Notes under the pieces: generated by a model
What the model was told of the DNA's origin: nothing
The model's database searches: none
Seen by the model: the letters and a program-made list of their open reading frames with translations, nothing else
Source: Arachidicoccus sp.
GTDB lineage: Bacteria; Bacteroidota; Bacteroidia; Chitinophagales; Chitinophagaceae
Assembly (NCBI GenBank): GCA_028283605.1
Contig: JAPWKH010000016.1
Span: forward strand, 21,469-85,468
Length of the DNA: 64,000 nucleotides
Direction: 5' to 3'
Part shown: piece by piece, positions 34,304-42,758 of the stretch
Numbering within the stretch: the stretch's first letter is position 1
How the letters are laid out: every line of letters starts with the position of its first letter
Translations under genes and position numbers: made by a program

Positions 34304-35299
34304 ATGAGTCATAAACAAAAGTTCAGTTGGTCGGAAGAATGCGAGCCACATAAATTGCGTACAAAAAAAATTATCAGTGAACATCCTGAAATCAGGGAAC
34401 TGATAGGGAGAAATCCTTATACTTTGTTGATTATATTATTGTGCGTGGGATTGCAGACTGCTCTTGCGTATTATTTGCGAGATAGTTATTGGTGGCTGGT
34501 ATTTGTATTGGCGTATTTTGTAGGTGCGTTCGCTTGTCATACATTGTTTGTGTGCATTCACGAATGTTCGCATAATCTTTTATTTAAGAAGAGATGGTTA
34601 AATACTGCTGCAAGTTTTATCGCCAATCTTCCTTTGCTGTTTGCAAGTGCCGCATCTTTTAAAAAGTATCATTTAAAACATCATGCTTTTCAGGGAATTG
34701 AGGCTTTGGATGCTGATATGCCAAGCTATTGGGAAGCTAAACTGGTAGGTAATTCTACTGTTAAAAAAGCATTGTGGCTGCTGCTGTATCCTATTGCGCA
34801 AGCCAGCCGTTTGGGCAGAATGAATAAAGAAGTAAAGTTGTGGGATAAAGAAATGGTACTGAACTGGGTGGTACAAATTGTGTATGTTGCTGCAATATAT
34901 TATTTCTGCGGATGGAAAGGAATTGTTTTTCAGTTAGCAAGTTTTTTCTTTTCTGTTGGGTTGCACCCTTTGGGAGCGCGTTGGGTGCAGGAACATTTTT
35001 TGACAGATGGCGATCAGGAAACCAAAAGTTATTACGGCCCTTTGAATGTTCTTAATTTAAATGTGGGATATCATAATGAGCATCATGATTTTCCTTCTAT
35101 CCCATGGCATAATTTACCCAAGATTAAAAAGATAGCGAATAAGCATTATGATAATCTGGCTTCTCATAATTCTTACACTTTGCTGTTGATAAAATTTATA
35201 TTTAGCCGTGAATTGTCTGTTTTTTCGCGGATGGCAAGAAATAACAAGGGCAAAACGATTGCAAAAGTTGAGACTGTAAAAGTGGAGGCAACCATATAG
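34304..35299 (+). CDS. Fatty acid desaturase, dihydroceramide delta-4 desaturase (DEGS)-like
   Basis: A 331-residue membrane di-iron desaturase with three histidine boxes: HECSH (about 90), HLKHH (about 124) and HNEHH (about 258). Far beyond the boxes it resembles eukaryotic DEGS1: the start WSEECEPHKLRTKKIISEHP, SFKKYHLKHH, GLHPLGARWVQEHF and SYYGPLNVLNLNVGYHNEHH followed by DFPSIPWHNLPKI. DEGS1 inserts the delta-4 double bond of ceramide. Bacteroidota make sphingolipids, so a role in unsaturating dihydroceramide or a related lipid is likely but unproven. It is monocistronic and preceded by a long non-coding region. Confidence 0.85.
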   Translation: MSHKQKFSWSEECEPHKLRTKKIISEHPEIRELIGRNPYTLLIILLCVGLQTALAYYLRDSYWWLVFVLAYFVGAFACHTLFVCIHECSHNLLFKKRWLNTAASFIANLPLLFASAASFKKYHLKHHAFQGIEALDADMPSYWEAKLVGNSTVKKALWLLLYPIAQASRLGRMNKEVKLWDKEMVLNWVVQIVYVAAIYYFCGWKGIVFQLASFFFSVGLHPLGARWVQEHFLTDGDQETKSYYGPLNVLNLNVGYHNEHHDFPSIPWHNLPKIKKIANKHYDNLASHNSYTLLLIKFIFSRELSVFSRMARNNKGKTIAKVETVKVEATI

Positions 35300-35313
35300 T
35301 TTTTCTTTTTTCC

Positions 35314-36468
35314 TTAAAACGCCTCACTCATAGAAAAATAATATCCTGAAAATCTTTTTCCGTTAGGTAATTTTTGGCCTAAACCATAATCCAGTCTAAG
35401 CGTTAGGTCTTTTGCCAAATCGAAGAAATACCGTATGCCGGCGCCATAATTCGGTTTAAGAGAATGGAACGATATATTATCTTGCCCCCATACAGATCCA
35501 TATCCGCCAAAAGCTACAACGGCAAAGCGCGGAACAAATCGATAACGTAATTCTGTTTGAGCCGCTGCCAAGTTTTTATCCCTGAACCTTCCTTGATAAT
35601 ATCCGCGCATAATGGTGGAGCTTCCCAATTGCGGATATAAATAAAACGGAATATTTTCGGAATAAACTCCCTGATAAATACTATTGAGGCCGAGCGTTAC
35701 TCTCCGGCTCACAGGTATGAAATATCGGGCATCAAAGTTGGAAAAAGTTCCATGAAAATTTTGTCCGCCAAATAAATCGGGCGTGTAGTTGAATGATAAA
35801 TATTCATAGAGACCTTTTGTGGTGTAAGTAACATTATTCCGCGAATCGAACATTTGCCCTGCTCCAAAATAAATCTGCTTTCCGCCCGATGCTCCGTAAT
35901 AATTATCTGTTGTAAGAATTCCTCCGACTGTGAGGTCGCGATAGGTATAATCTTCATAACCGGCGCGAAGACCTACATAAAAATTCTTTGCTACTTTTTT
36001 ATCCGCAGCCAAAATCAATTTTGCGCGCTTTTCATCTACTTCATCTTTGTTTTCGGATGAAGTATTGTTGCCAATTCCGTAAAAATCGTATGGATAATTT
36101 CTGTAACGAAATTCTGTGTAATAATGGTATTTATTTTGTTTGCTCCAGATATCGGCAATGGCTTTTACGCCCGTTTGATTTTTTGTTGTATGAGTTACCA
36201 GAAAGTTTAAGGTGGATACGCGCGTTTGCCGATCGAATTTATCAGTATAAAAAGAAAATATGCCCGTAACACCGTATTCCAAGCCCATTTCGGGAGAATA
36301 CGCTCCGATAGGAAATAGGAAAAAATTATTTTTCCTTACAGAATCTTTTTCGTTGGATAAATAATGATGCATAAGTTTTTTAAGCCATGAACTATCCTGT
36401 GAAAAAGAAATATTGCTATATAAGCAAAATGCAGCTATAAAAAGAACTGCATTCCTTGTAATAATCAT
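35314..36468 (-). CDS. BamA/TamA (D15)-type outer-membrane protein
   Basis: A 384-residue protein started at ATG 36466-36468 (MIITRNAVLFIAAFCLYSNI), giving a clean signal peptide. A perfect -7 box TATTTTTG directly precedes it and overlaps the alternative TTG start, so the ATG is preferred and the mRNA may be leaderless. The mature part is a beta-barrel (PEMGLEYGVTGIFSFYTD, FRYRNYPYDFYGIG, LAAAQTELRYRFVPRF, RYFFDLAKDLTLRLDYGLG) ending with a terminal Phe, as in D15 surface antigens. No POTRA domains fit in the short N-terminus. Role unknown. Confidence 0.8.
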   Translation of the reverse strand: MIITRNAVLFIAAFCLYSNISFSQDSSWLKKLMHHYLSNEKDSVRKNNFFLFPIGAYSPEMGLEYGVTGIFSFYTDKFDRQTRVSTLNFLVTHTTKNQTGVKAIADIWSKQNKYHYYTEFRYRNYPYDFYGIGNNTSSENKDEVDEKRAKLILAADKKVAKNFYVGLRAGYEDYTYRDLTVGGILTTDNYYGASGGKQIYFGAGQMFDSRNNVTYTTKGLYEYLSFNYTPDLFGGQNFHGTFSNFDARYFIPVSRRVTLGLNSIYQGVYSENIPFYLYPQLGSSTIMRGYYQGRFRDKNLAAAQTELRYRFVPRFAVVAFGGYGSVWGQDNISFHSLKPNYGAGIRYFFDLAKDLTLRLDYGLGQKLPNGKRFSGYYFSMSEAF

Positions 36469-36471
36469 TCG

Positions 36472-36479
36472 CAAAAATA
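36472..36479 (-). promoter_or_regulatory. -7 promoter box (TATTTTTG) deciding the barrel gene start
   Basis: Exact TAnnTTTG on the minus strand, 3 bases before the ATG at 36468. Transcription would start at or within a few bases of the ATG. Confidence 0.45.
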
Positions 36480-36485
36480 AACATT

Positions 36486-38054
36486 TTATCTTACACCTTT
36501 CATCAACTTTCTAATGAATGGCGCGCACGCAATTAAAAGTACGCCTGCTGCAACGCATATCCAAGCCATTTGTTTATACCCGGCTGTATAATCTATCAAT
36601 CTGTCCATATCGGTTGTAGCTGCTTTATCTGAAGACATTGCGGCGCCTAATAATCCTGCACCATATTGGCCATAAGCGCTTGCTAAAAACCACATGCCGA
36701 TCATTACGCCTTGCAGCTTTTTCGGAGATAATTTTGTAACTATCGACATACCAATCGGAGACAGACAAATTTCTGCAATGGAGATCAATAAATAAGCAAA
36801 TGTAAACATGCCAAGCGATGCTTCAGTGCCTTGGTTGTTTGCTGTAAATCTTAAATAGAAAAAGAAGAAATAAGAAGCCGCCATAAACAAAAAACTGATG
36901 CCGAATTTGTTGATTGTATTCGGTTCTGCTTTTCTTTTTGACATCCAAATCCAAACCATTCCGGCAACCAGACCAAGAAAAATGATGAAAAATGAATTGG
37001 CGGAATTGTTTACCATATTCGGATCGAGATTAAGAAAGCCGAACATGGTGTGTGATAAATTCTTTTCTGCAAATATTGCCAGTGAACCGCCTGCTTGTTC
37101 AAAGAAAGTTTCAAAAACGAAATAGAAGAAGATAAAAATAAATGCCGCAAACAATTTTGATTTTGCCCCTTCTTCTTTCTGGCGAAATACCTCAAACAAA
37201 AAATAAACAATGGCGACTGCCGCAAGCACATACATGAAGATAGATGTAAAACTTGCATTTTTAATTAATATCAAAATAATAGGAATAGCAATAATGCCGC
37301 CTGCATACACCGCGTATTCTTTCCATACAGAATTTGTATTTTTAACCGGTGTATCCACTTCTACCTTTTGCAATGTATCGTTAATATCTACGATGTGTAA
37401 ATTGTCATTTGCATTTGGTTTGTTGCCAATGGGTTTGATGAATTTTTTCGTCAGTAAAAAAGTAATTAATCCGATAATCATCACACTTCCCGAAGCAATG
37501 AAAGCATATGACCAACCAAACTCCGGAGACTTGCCAAGATATACGCAAACAATACCGCCAAGTAAAGCGCCTAAATTAATGCCCGAATAAAAAAGGCTGA
37601 AACCCGCATCGCGCCGCACATCGCCATCTTTGTACAGCCAGCCTACCATGGAAGTAATATTAGGTTTGAAAAAACCGGTGCCGATAACGCTACATGTAAT
37701 ACCTAAATAAAATAAACTATGTGGATTGGACGCAATAATAAAATTGCCGACAATCATTACCAATGCACCAAACACAAGCGAACGCTTGAACCCCAGAACC
37801 TTATCTGCAAACATCCCTCCTAAAAATGTAAACGCATATACAAAAGCCTGAATTGTTCCGTATTGAAGATTGGCAGATTTTTCAGAAAGCCCCAAACCTC
37901 CGCGCACCTGATCTACCATAAAAATGGTGAGTACGCCGCGCATGCCATAGAAACAGAATCGCTCCCACATTTCCACTAAAAACATATACCAAATCTGTTT
38001 GGGATATTTTCCTTTAAAATCTTGTATTTGTGCTAAAGTCAGGTCTTGAGACAT
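36486..38054 (-). CDS. Proton-dependent oligopeptide transporter (POT/PTR family)
   Basis: A 522-residue major-facilitator protein with about 14 hydrophobic helices. The POT signature ExxERFxxY is seen as EMWERFCFYG (about 28-37); further family blocks are GGMFADKVLGFKRSL, and GTGFFKPNITSMVGWLY (about 125). The last part, ISIAEICLSPIGMSIVTKLS, is also typical. Cytoplasmic-membrane uptake of di- and tripeptides driven by protons is expected. A long insertion between helices 6 and 7 (SVWKEYAV...) is usual in Bacteroidota members. Confidence 0.92.
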   Translation of the reverse strand: MSQDLTLAQIQDFKGKYPKQIWYMFLVEMWERFCFYGMRGVLTIFMVDQVRGGLGLSEKSANLQYGTIQAFVYAFTFLGGMFADKVLGFKRSLVFGALVMIVGNFIIASNPHSLFYLGITCSVIGTGFFKPNITSMVGWLYKDGDVRRDAGFSLFYSGINLGALLGGIVCVYLGKSPEFGWSYAFIASGSVMIIGLITFLLTKKFIKPIGNKPNANDNLHIVDINDTLQKVEVDTPVKNTNSVWKEYAVYAGGIIAIPIILILIKNASFTSIFMYVLAAVAIVYFLFEVFRQKEEGAKSKLFAAFIFIFFYFVFETFFEQAGGSLAIFAEKNLSHTMFGFLNLDPNMVNNSANSFFIIFLGLVAGMVWIWMSKRKAEPNTINKFGISFLFMAASYFFFFYLRFTANNQGTEASLGMFTFAYLLISIAEICLSPIGMSIVTKLSPKKLQGVMIGMWFLASAYGQYGAGLLGAAMSSDKAATTDMDRLIDYTAGYKQMAWICVAAGVLLIACAPFIRKLMKGVR

Positions 38055-38436
38055 ATTTATAATTAGTATTTAAAATATAGATTAATTTTTCAAATATATA
38101 GATTTGTTGTGATTGGAAAACAAATTATAATAAGTCCGGTAAATAAATACTTATTGAAATTATTTGGACTTTTTAATTTGAGTACTAAAAGAACCCGGAG
38201 CGTTTAAACATTTAAAGCGAATACGTTAAAATAATATTCGACCCTGTCGGGGTCGAACGTTTGTTGTTTAAAATTTCATATAAATGTATAATTCCTTTGG
38301 GATTATAATCTTAATTTTTTAAAGTCTGAACAATGGTTCGGAACTTGGCTTTCTGGAGGGAAAATCCGCAGGAACTTTCACGCTTGAACGCCAGCCCGCC
38401 TGACGCCAAAACCTGTGTTAGTGGTATGTGCTTCTA
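38055..38436. other. Non-coding interval before a stray cassette
   Basis: Upstream region of the peptide-transporter gene with a small hairpin TTCGACCC/GGGTCGAA (38237-38257, GTCG-type loop), then the 12-bp direct repeat (38322) and the attC-like palindrome (38337-38426). No gene is seen. Confidence 0.5.
38337..38426. repeat. attC-like site F (stray cassette)
   Basis: Palindromic arm TTGGCTTTCTGGAGGG (from 38345) pairs imperfectly with CCCGCCTGACGCCAAAACC (ending 38413). Inner features match the sites in the main array (AAAATCCGCAGGAACTTTCA). It ends in the box GTTAGTGGTA (38417-38426), the exact reverse complement of TACCACTAAC at 39151-39160. Confidence 0.65.
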
Positions 38437-39123
38437 TCATTCTTGTTCAACTCTTTCACAAAATTGTATTGCCTCCTTGCATTCAATATCAATATAGTCA
38501 TACATTTTGAAAAATTGGGTATTAATTGTCCAAACAAACCGATATTCACATTGGTCTTGATATTTTTTTTCTTTCAGGAACATTAGGTCAATACCATTAC
38601 CGAGAATTTCGTTAGTTCTTTCATTCCCTTTTTGTCCGCCTATTATTATTGTTCCTTCTGGTCCAGTAAAGTCATTAATGTCCATACCTGGAATTAATTT
38701 CTTAATCACTCTATGTTCTCTATAGTTGCAAAATCCTTGAAATGATTGCTTGAAGCCAAGAATTGCGTTTGAGACCGCAACGGAAAAATCTAGTGGTTTT
38801 ACAATTCTAAAACAGGTTTCTGTTTTGAAAGTTTGTCTTATTAAGTCTGACTCGATTATACTGCCACAAAGCATATATCCATCACTCCCAACATTTGACA
38901 TTACGTGAAATTGAAGGCCTGATTTATCAGTTGTTCCTGTTATACTTCCGCTTCCTTCATTTTTGTCTCCACGAATTTCGTCTGGATATTCTCTGAATTT
39001 TTTGAATGAACTTAGTCTTAAAATACCTTTTTCAAAAAATAAGTCAATAAATTCTTTGTCCATATACCGATAAATATTCGGTAAGTAAATGTCTAATGGT
39101 TTTCCCGTCTGTAAACTAATCAT
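38437..39123 (-). CDS. Hypothetical protein, stray-cassette cargo
   Basis: A 228-residue soluble protein. The region YRYMDKEFIDLFFEKGILRL and the later KKYQDQCEYRFVW recall the general layout of DUF2971-like proteins (start describing a position or line, ending with a YxxE/Q-x-E-Y-R-F motif), but the match is weak and I do not assign it. It is the only gene of the cassette and reads towards the attC-like palindrome (leftwards). Confidence 0.7.
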   Translation of the reverse strand: MISLQTGKPLDIYLPNIYRYMDKEFIDLFFEKGILRLSSFKKFREYPDEIRGDKNEGSGSITGTTDKSGLQFHVMSNVGSDGYMLCGSIIESDLIRQTFKTETCFRIVKPLDFSVAVSNAILGFKQSFQGFCNYREHRVIKKLIPGMDINDFTGPEGTIIIGGQKGNERTNEILGNGIDLMFLKEKKYQDQCEYRFVWTINTQFFKMYDYIDIECKEAIQFCERVEQE

Positions 39124-39225
39124 TATTGTCTATTGTGTGTCTTTTAGCATTACCACTAACTTGTGGATATGCGCAACCTTTACGAATATGCTTTGAAATT
39201 AATCAAGTCTGAACAACTTCATTTA

Positions 39226-40401
39226 TTATTCATTTATCTGTCGCGCAATGGTTCTTATATGTACAAGCCAAAGAACAAATAAAACAATTGCTGCAGAAAG
39301 AATCGTTATCCAAGAAATATAGGGATTGATTTCCATGCTTTGCGTGCCCAGAAATTTATATAATACGAATTGTAATAAGGATAGAATGATCAATACCAAA
39401 AACATGATCACAATATTGAGCGGGAAAAGCTGTTTCATCATAAAACGCTTTAATTGTTTTGGCGATGAGCCTAAAGTTATCAGCAATTTTATTTCTTCTT
39501 TACTGCTGGCAATCGTTAATTCTATAAACAAGCTGAATACAAGCAATGCAAACACCAGCATGGCAACGCCCGTAAACCATGAAATGCGCACTACAAAAGC
39601 AACTACTTTTCTGTATTTACTGAAGCGTGTTTTATCTGTGTCGGTGGACAGATGATGTGTTTGAAGATAATCAGTCAATTGCGGATTACTCGGATCTTTG
39701 GTTCGTATTACGATGCGCGATGCGCCTTTGGGCGCTTCTGTCGCGAAGTTTTTATTTGCCCAATCCATAAATGTCTGCGGCACGAGTATGGAAGAAATCC
39801 TGTCGCTGAAACCTACAATTTTTGCATAAAAATTTTTAGCGCCCAAAGGCGTTTGAATACTTAATTGTATGGGAATATTCTTGATAAGGTCTTGCGAAAG
39901 TTGCGGTAAATTTTGTGAGCTGGCAAAGCCGAAATTATATAGATCCAAAAACATATTGGGAATCACAATAGGTATAAACTGAGAATTATCGTCCCACTTC
40001 CAATCATCACTATGAACGTCCAAAAAATTATCGTGTACGCTTTCGAAAAAGAGGTCGGTATAAAAGGGCAAATTGGTGCCGCCGTTTGCAGAAACTTTAA
40101 AGCGGCTGGGCGTTACAACGCCGACAGCATCTATAAAAGGTTGTTTCTTTAAATCGTCAATTTCATTATCATTCAGCTGTGTTTTGCCGCGCGTTTCGTC
40201 ATTCACAATTTTATTTACCACCAAAAAATTGGCAATGCTATCCTGCACATTATTTCCATGCAGTAATTGATTGTAATTGACCTGTAACTGTATTGCTGCT
40301 AAGATTAACATTAGCGCAATTCCCAAACCGAACATTGCCAGAATATATCGCAGGCGCCCGGCACTTTTTTTTATTATCTTATTTAATAAATCGTTCAGCA
40401 T
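39226..40401 (-). CDS. FtsX-like ABC transporter permease
   Basis: A 391-residue membrane protein with one N-terminal helix (LRYILAMFGLGIALMLILAA), a large extracytoplasmic domain (about 45-270) and three C-terminal helices, the FtsX/MacB_PCD layout (SSKEEIKLLITLGSSPKQLK, then the last helices). It pairs with the ATPase at 40488-41135, 86 bp upstream on the same strand. The complex could act as a mechanotransmission or lipoprotein/peptide transporter; the substrate is unknown. Confidence 0.82.
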   Translation of the reverse strand: MLNDLLNKIIKKSAGRLRYILAMFGLGIALMLILAAIQLQVNYNQLLHGNNVQDSIANFLVVNKIVNDETRGKTQLNDNEIDDLKKQPFIDAVGVVTPSRFKVSANGGTNLPFYTDLFFESVHDNFLDVHSDDWKWDDNSQFIPIVIPNMFLDLYNFGFASSQNLPQLSQDLIKNIPIQLSIQTPLGAKNFYAKIVGFSDRISSILVPQTFMDWANKNFATEAPKGASRIVIRTKDPSNPQLTDYLQTHHLSTDTDKTRFSKYRKVVAFVVRISWFTGVAMLVFALLVFSLFIELTIASSKEEIKLLITLGSSPKQLKRFMMKQLFPLNIVIMFLVLIILSLLQFVLYKFLGTQSMEINPYISWITILSAAIVLFVLWLVHIRTIARQINE

Positions 40402-40487
40402 AAAATTGGGAATAAGAAAGGATGATTAATGAATAAGGAGTAGCGAGTAATGAATAATGAGTAATAAACAATTTAGCAGATTTACCG

Positions 40488-41135
40488 CTATAGATTCAGT
40501 TTAATTGTATAGTTAAAATAATCATCTTCATCCAGGTCTGTCAATACCATGCCTGCATTGCGCCGCGAACATTCTTCGCTAATGAGCGCTGCGGCCTTAT
40601 ATGAATTATTATTATCTAAATGACTGAAAGGCTCATCCATTATTAATAATGAAAATGGCTGTATAAGCGCACGGATAATAGCGATGCGCTGCTGCTCTCC
40701 ATAGCTGCAAATGCCGGCGCGTTGATTGAGTATATGTGATACGCCCAATCGCTCTGCCATTTCATCAATCTTGCCAGATTCATAAAATGGTTTTTGTAAT
40801 ACACGGTTCAGCTCAATGTTTTCGCGTGCGGTAAGATTTTCAAATAATCTTAAATCCTGAAAAATAACGCTGATATTTTGCTGCCGGTTTGCGGCAAGTT
40901 CATCTCCTTTTATTTGCTGAATATTTTTATTATCCCACAAAATATTTCCTTCGTAATCCGAACGGAGTTTGTAGATATAATGAATCAGCGTAGTTTTTCC
41001 GGTGCCACTTGGCGCTTTAATTTTTACAATTTTTTCCGGCTCAAAAGTGATGTTGCTATGCCAGACATCCGAAGGACGTTTGGATAAGTTTTCTTTTAAA
41101 GGAATCGGAATAATGTTGTTTAATGTTATTTGCAT
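40488..41135 (-). CDS. ABC transporter ATP-binding protein
   Basis: A 215-residue ATPase. Walker A is APSGTGKTT (about 42), the Q-loop VIFQDLRLF, Walker B LLIMDEPFSHLD. The ABC signature is degenerate, CSYGEQQRIAI in place of LSGGQ, though Gly, Glu/Gln and the following QR are kept. It is of the LolD/MacB-type small ATPases and precedes the FtsX-like permease, so they form one complex at the inner membrane. Confidence 0.85.
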   Translation of the reverse strand: MQITLNNIIPIPLKENLSKRPSDVWHSNITFEPEKIVKIKAPSGTGKTTLIHYIYKLRSDYEGNILWDNKNIQQIKGDELAANRQQNISVIFQDLRLFENLTARENIELNRVLQKPFYESGKIDEMAERLGVSHILNQRAGICSYGEQQRIAIIRALIQPFSLLIMDEPFSHLDNNNSYKAAALISEECSRRNAGMVLTDLDEDDYFNYTIKLNL

Positions 41136-41185
41136 GATACCAAAGATAAGGAAGAAGGCGATGAAATTTTTGAGATAAAATTACT

Positions 41186-42385
41186 TTAAGGATATAGCAA
41201 ATATTTCTGCCGTATGCGTTTGAACTTCTTCAAATCTTTTTGCCAGCTTTTGCGAATTTGAATTTCTGTTTTACCGCTTATGATTTGCATCATCAATTTA
41301 TCGTTACCGGCGAGTTTGTTGAAGAAAATAGTGGTGGGCTCATTTTCCTGCCCTATAAAAAAATGCTGCTTATCGGGAAATAATTTATAAGCAGCCAATA
41401 AATATTTTAATTCCAATTGATTGCCAAAAACAGTATCATGAATATTCCAGCCGTAACAAACTTTGCCGTAGAACTTTGATGAGGCAGCGCCTTGCGTTGG
41501 TTCGGGAATAAAGCTGTACAGGGATGAATCTAAATCCGGATGGCCTAATATTTCAAACGGATATTTTGTACCACGACCTTCGCTCAGGACGGTTCCTTCA
41601 AAGAAGCAAACGGACGGATATTTATATACCGAACTCATAAATGGCAAATTCGGCGACGGCTTTACAGGCAATACATAACGGCTGCCATGCGTATAATTTT
41701 TGCAAGGAATGATTTTAATATTCACAGACTTTGGGTTATATCTTGTTTTGGTTTTAAGCCAATGCTCGCCGAGTAACATTTTTGCATATTCTCCGATAGT
41801 CATTCCATACACTACAGGAATTGGCTGCTCGCCTATATTGCTTGCGTATTTTCGGTTTAAAACCGGTCCGTCTATATAAAAGCCGTTTGGATTGGCACGG
41901 TCAAGGATTATTAATGGTTTGTGCAGATCAATGGCTGCTTCCATGAAGCGCTGCAATGAAGACAAATAAGTATAAAAACGAGCGCCGACATCTTGCAGAT
42001 CGAATAAAAATATATCTATATTTTTTGCATCTTCAGCGGATGGTTTTGTTTTGCTGCCGTATAATGATATGATTTTGATTCCGGTTTTTGAATCGGTTGT
42101 ATTACTGATTTTTGCACCTGCATCTTCAATGCCGCGAAAGCCGTGTTCGGGAGCAAATACGCATGCAACATGTATGCCAAGCGATAGTAATGAATCTATC
42201 AACGAAACGCCTTTGATTTCTGAAGTTGGATTGGCAAATACGCCTACGTTTTTATTTTGTAATAATGGTAAATAATTTTCTGTTTGGTAAGCTGCCGGTT
42301 GTATTTGCTGCGCCGTTGTTTTTCCGCATAGAAGCATTATAATGAATGATATAAAAACTGGAATGTTTAATAAACAAAAAGACAT
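41186..42385 (-). CDS. DUF1343 protein, NamZ-like exo-beta-N-acetylmuramidase
   Basis: A 399-residue exported protein started at ATG 42383-42385 (MSFCLLNIPVFISFIIMLLC), which gives a signal peptide. Longer readings would run into the GC-rich repeat upstream. The mature part is typical DUF1343: GVFANPTSEIKGVSLIDSLL, FAPEHGFRGIEDAG, FLFDLQDVGARFYTYLSSL, DRANPNGFYIDGP, SVCFFEGTVLSEGRGTKYPF and EILGHPDL. NamZ of Bacillus and Bacteroidota releases terminal MurNAc from peptidoglycan fragments; the same role in cell-wall recycling is likely. Confidence 0.85.
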   Translation of the reverse strand: MSFCLLNIPVFISFIIMLLCGKTTAQQIQPAAYQTENYLPLLQNKNVGVFANPTSEIKGVSLIDSLLSLGIHVACVFAPEHGFRGIEDAGAKISNTTDSKTGIKIISLYGSKTKPSAEDAKNIDIFLFDLQDVGARFYTYLSSLQRFMEAAIDLHKPLIILDRANPNGFYIDGPVLNRKYASNIGEQPIPVVYGMTIGEYAKMLLGEHWLKTKTRYNPKSVNIKIIPCKNYTHGSRYVLPVKPSPNLPFMSSVYKYPSVCFFEGTVLSEGRGTKYPFEILGHPDLDSSLYSFIPEPTQGAASSKFYGKVCYGWNIHDTVFGNQLELKYLLAAYKLFPDKQHFFIGQENEPTTIFFNKLAGNDKLMMQIISGKTEIQIRKSWQKDLKKFKRIRQKYLLYP

Positions 42386-42758
42386 CGCATGCTTTTGTTT
42401 AATATTGCTTTTATATAAGCATGATTGTAACGGCGTGGAGCGCGTGAGGGATAGTAAGGGCGCGACAGAGTGGCGCGTGGAAATAGGCAATACATTTGAT
42501 GATACGCGCAACGCCGGAGTGGTGCGGAGTGCAACGGAGCACCGTAGCGCAGCGAAGCCCTGCATAGCCCGACCTGCGCCGCAGTATATTTTATAAAGCC
42601 GCTTGCCGCGGCGCAGGGCACGCCCAAAAAAGAAAAATAAAAACATTCATTATTCCATTGGTATGAAAAATAATGAGATTGCTTCGCTTGTAACTTGCTT
42701 TCCGTAATGCCCGCATTTAACTGATGATTGCAAGGAACGAAGCAATCTCGATATATGC
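42386..42758. other. Non-coding interval with GC-rich repeat
   Basis: Between the muramidase start and the PEP carboxylase stop. The repeat at 42431-42625 fills most of it. No promoter box is recognised; the muramidase gene may therefore be read from the PEP carboxylase transcript or from a promoter in the AT-rich 42386-42430 stretch. Confidence 0.5.
42431..42625. repeat. GC-rich structured repeat, copy 2
   Basis: Carries the same conserved segments as 33986-34146, with an extra insert around 42476-42517. The variable hairpin after GCATAGCCCGAC has arms TGCGCCGC (42575-42582) and GCGGCGCA (42609-42616), unlike copy 1 in sequence but again complementary. It ends with GGGCACGCCC. Confidence 0.65.

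Larger units (their letters stand above)
38322..39216. mobile_element. Single attC-like cassette flanked by 12-bp direct repeats
   Basis: One gene (38437-39123) lies between GTTAGTGGTA (38417) and TACCACTAAC (39151), next to an attC-like palindrome. The whole is flanked by the direct repeat AAGTCTGAACAA at 38322-38333 and 39205-39216. This looks like a cassette that entered a second chromosomal site. The 12-bp repeat is not expected from simple integron recombination. Confidence 0.6.

Noticed and set aside
42386..42646. N-terminal 87-residue extension of the muramidase gene
   Set aside because: It translates the GC-rich repeat and has no signal peptide; the ATG at 42385 starts with a normal signal sequence.
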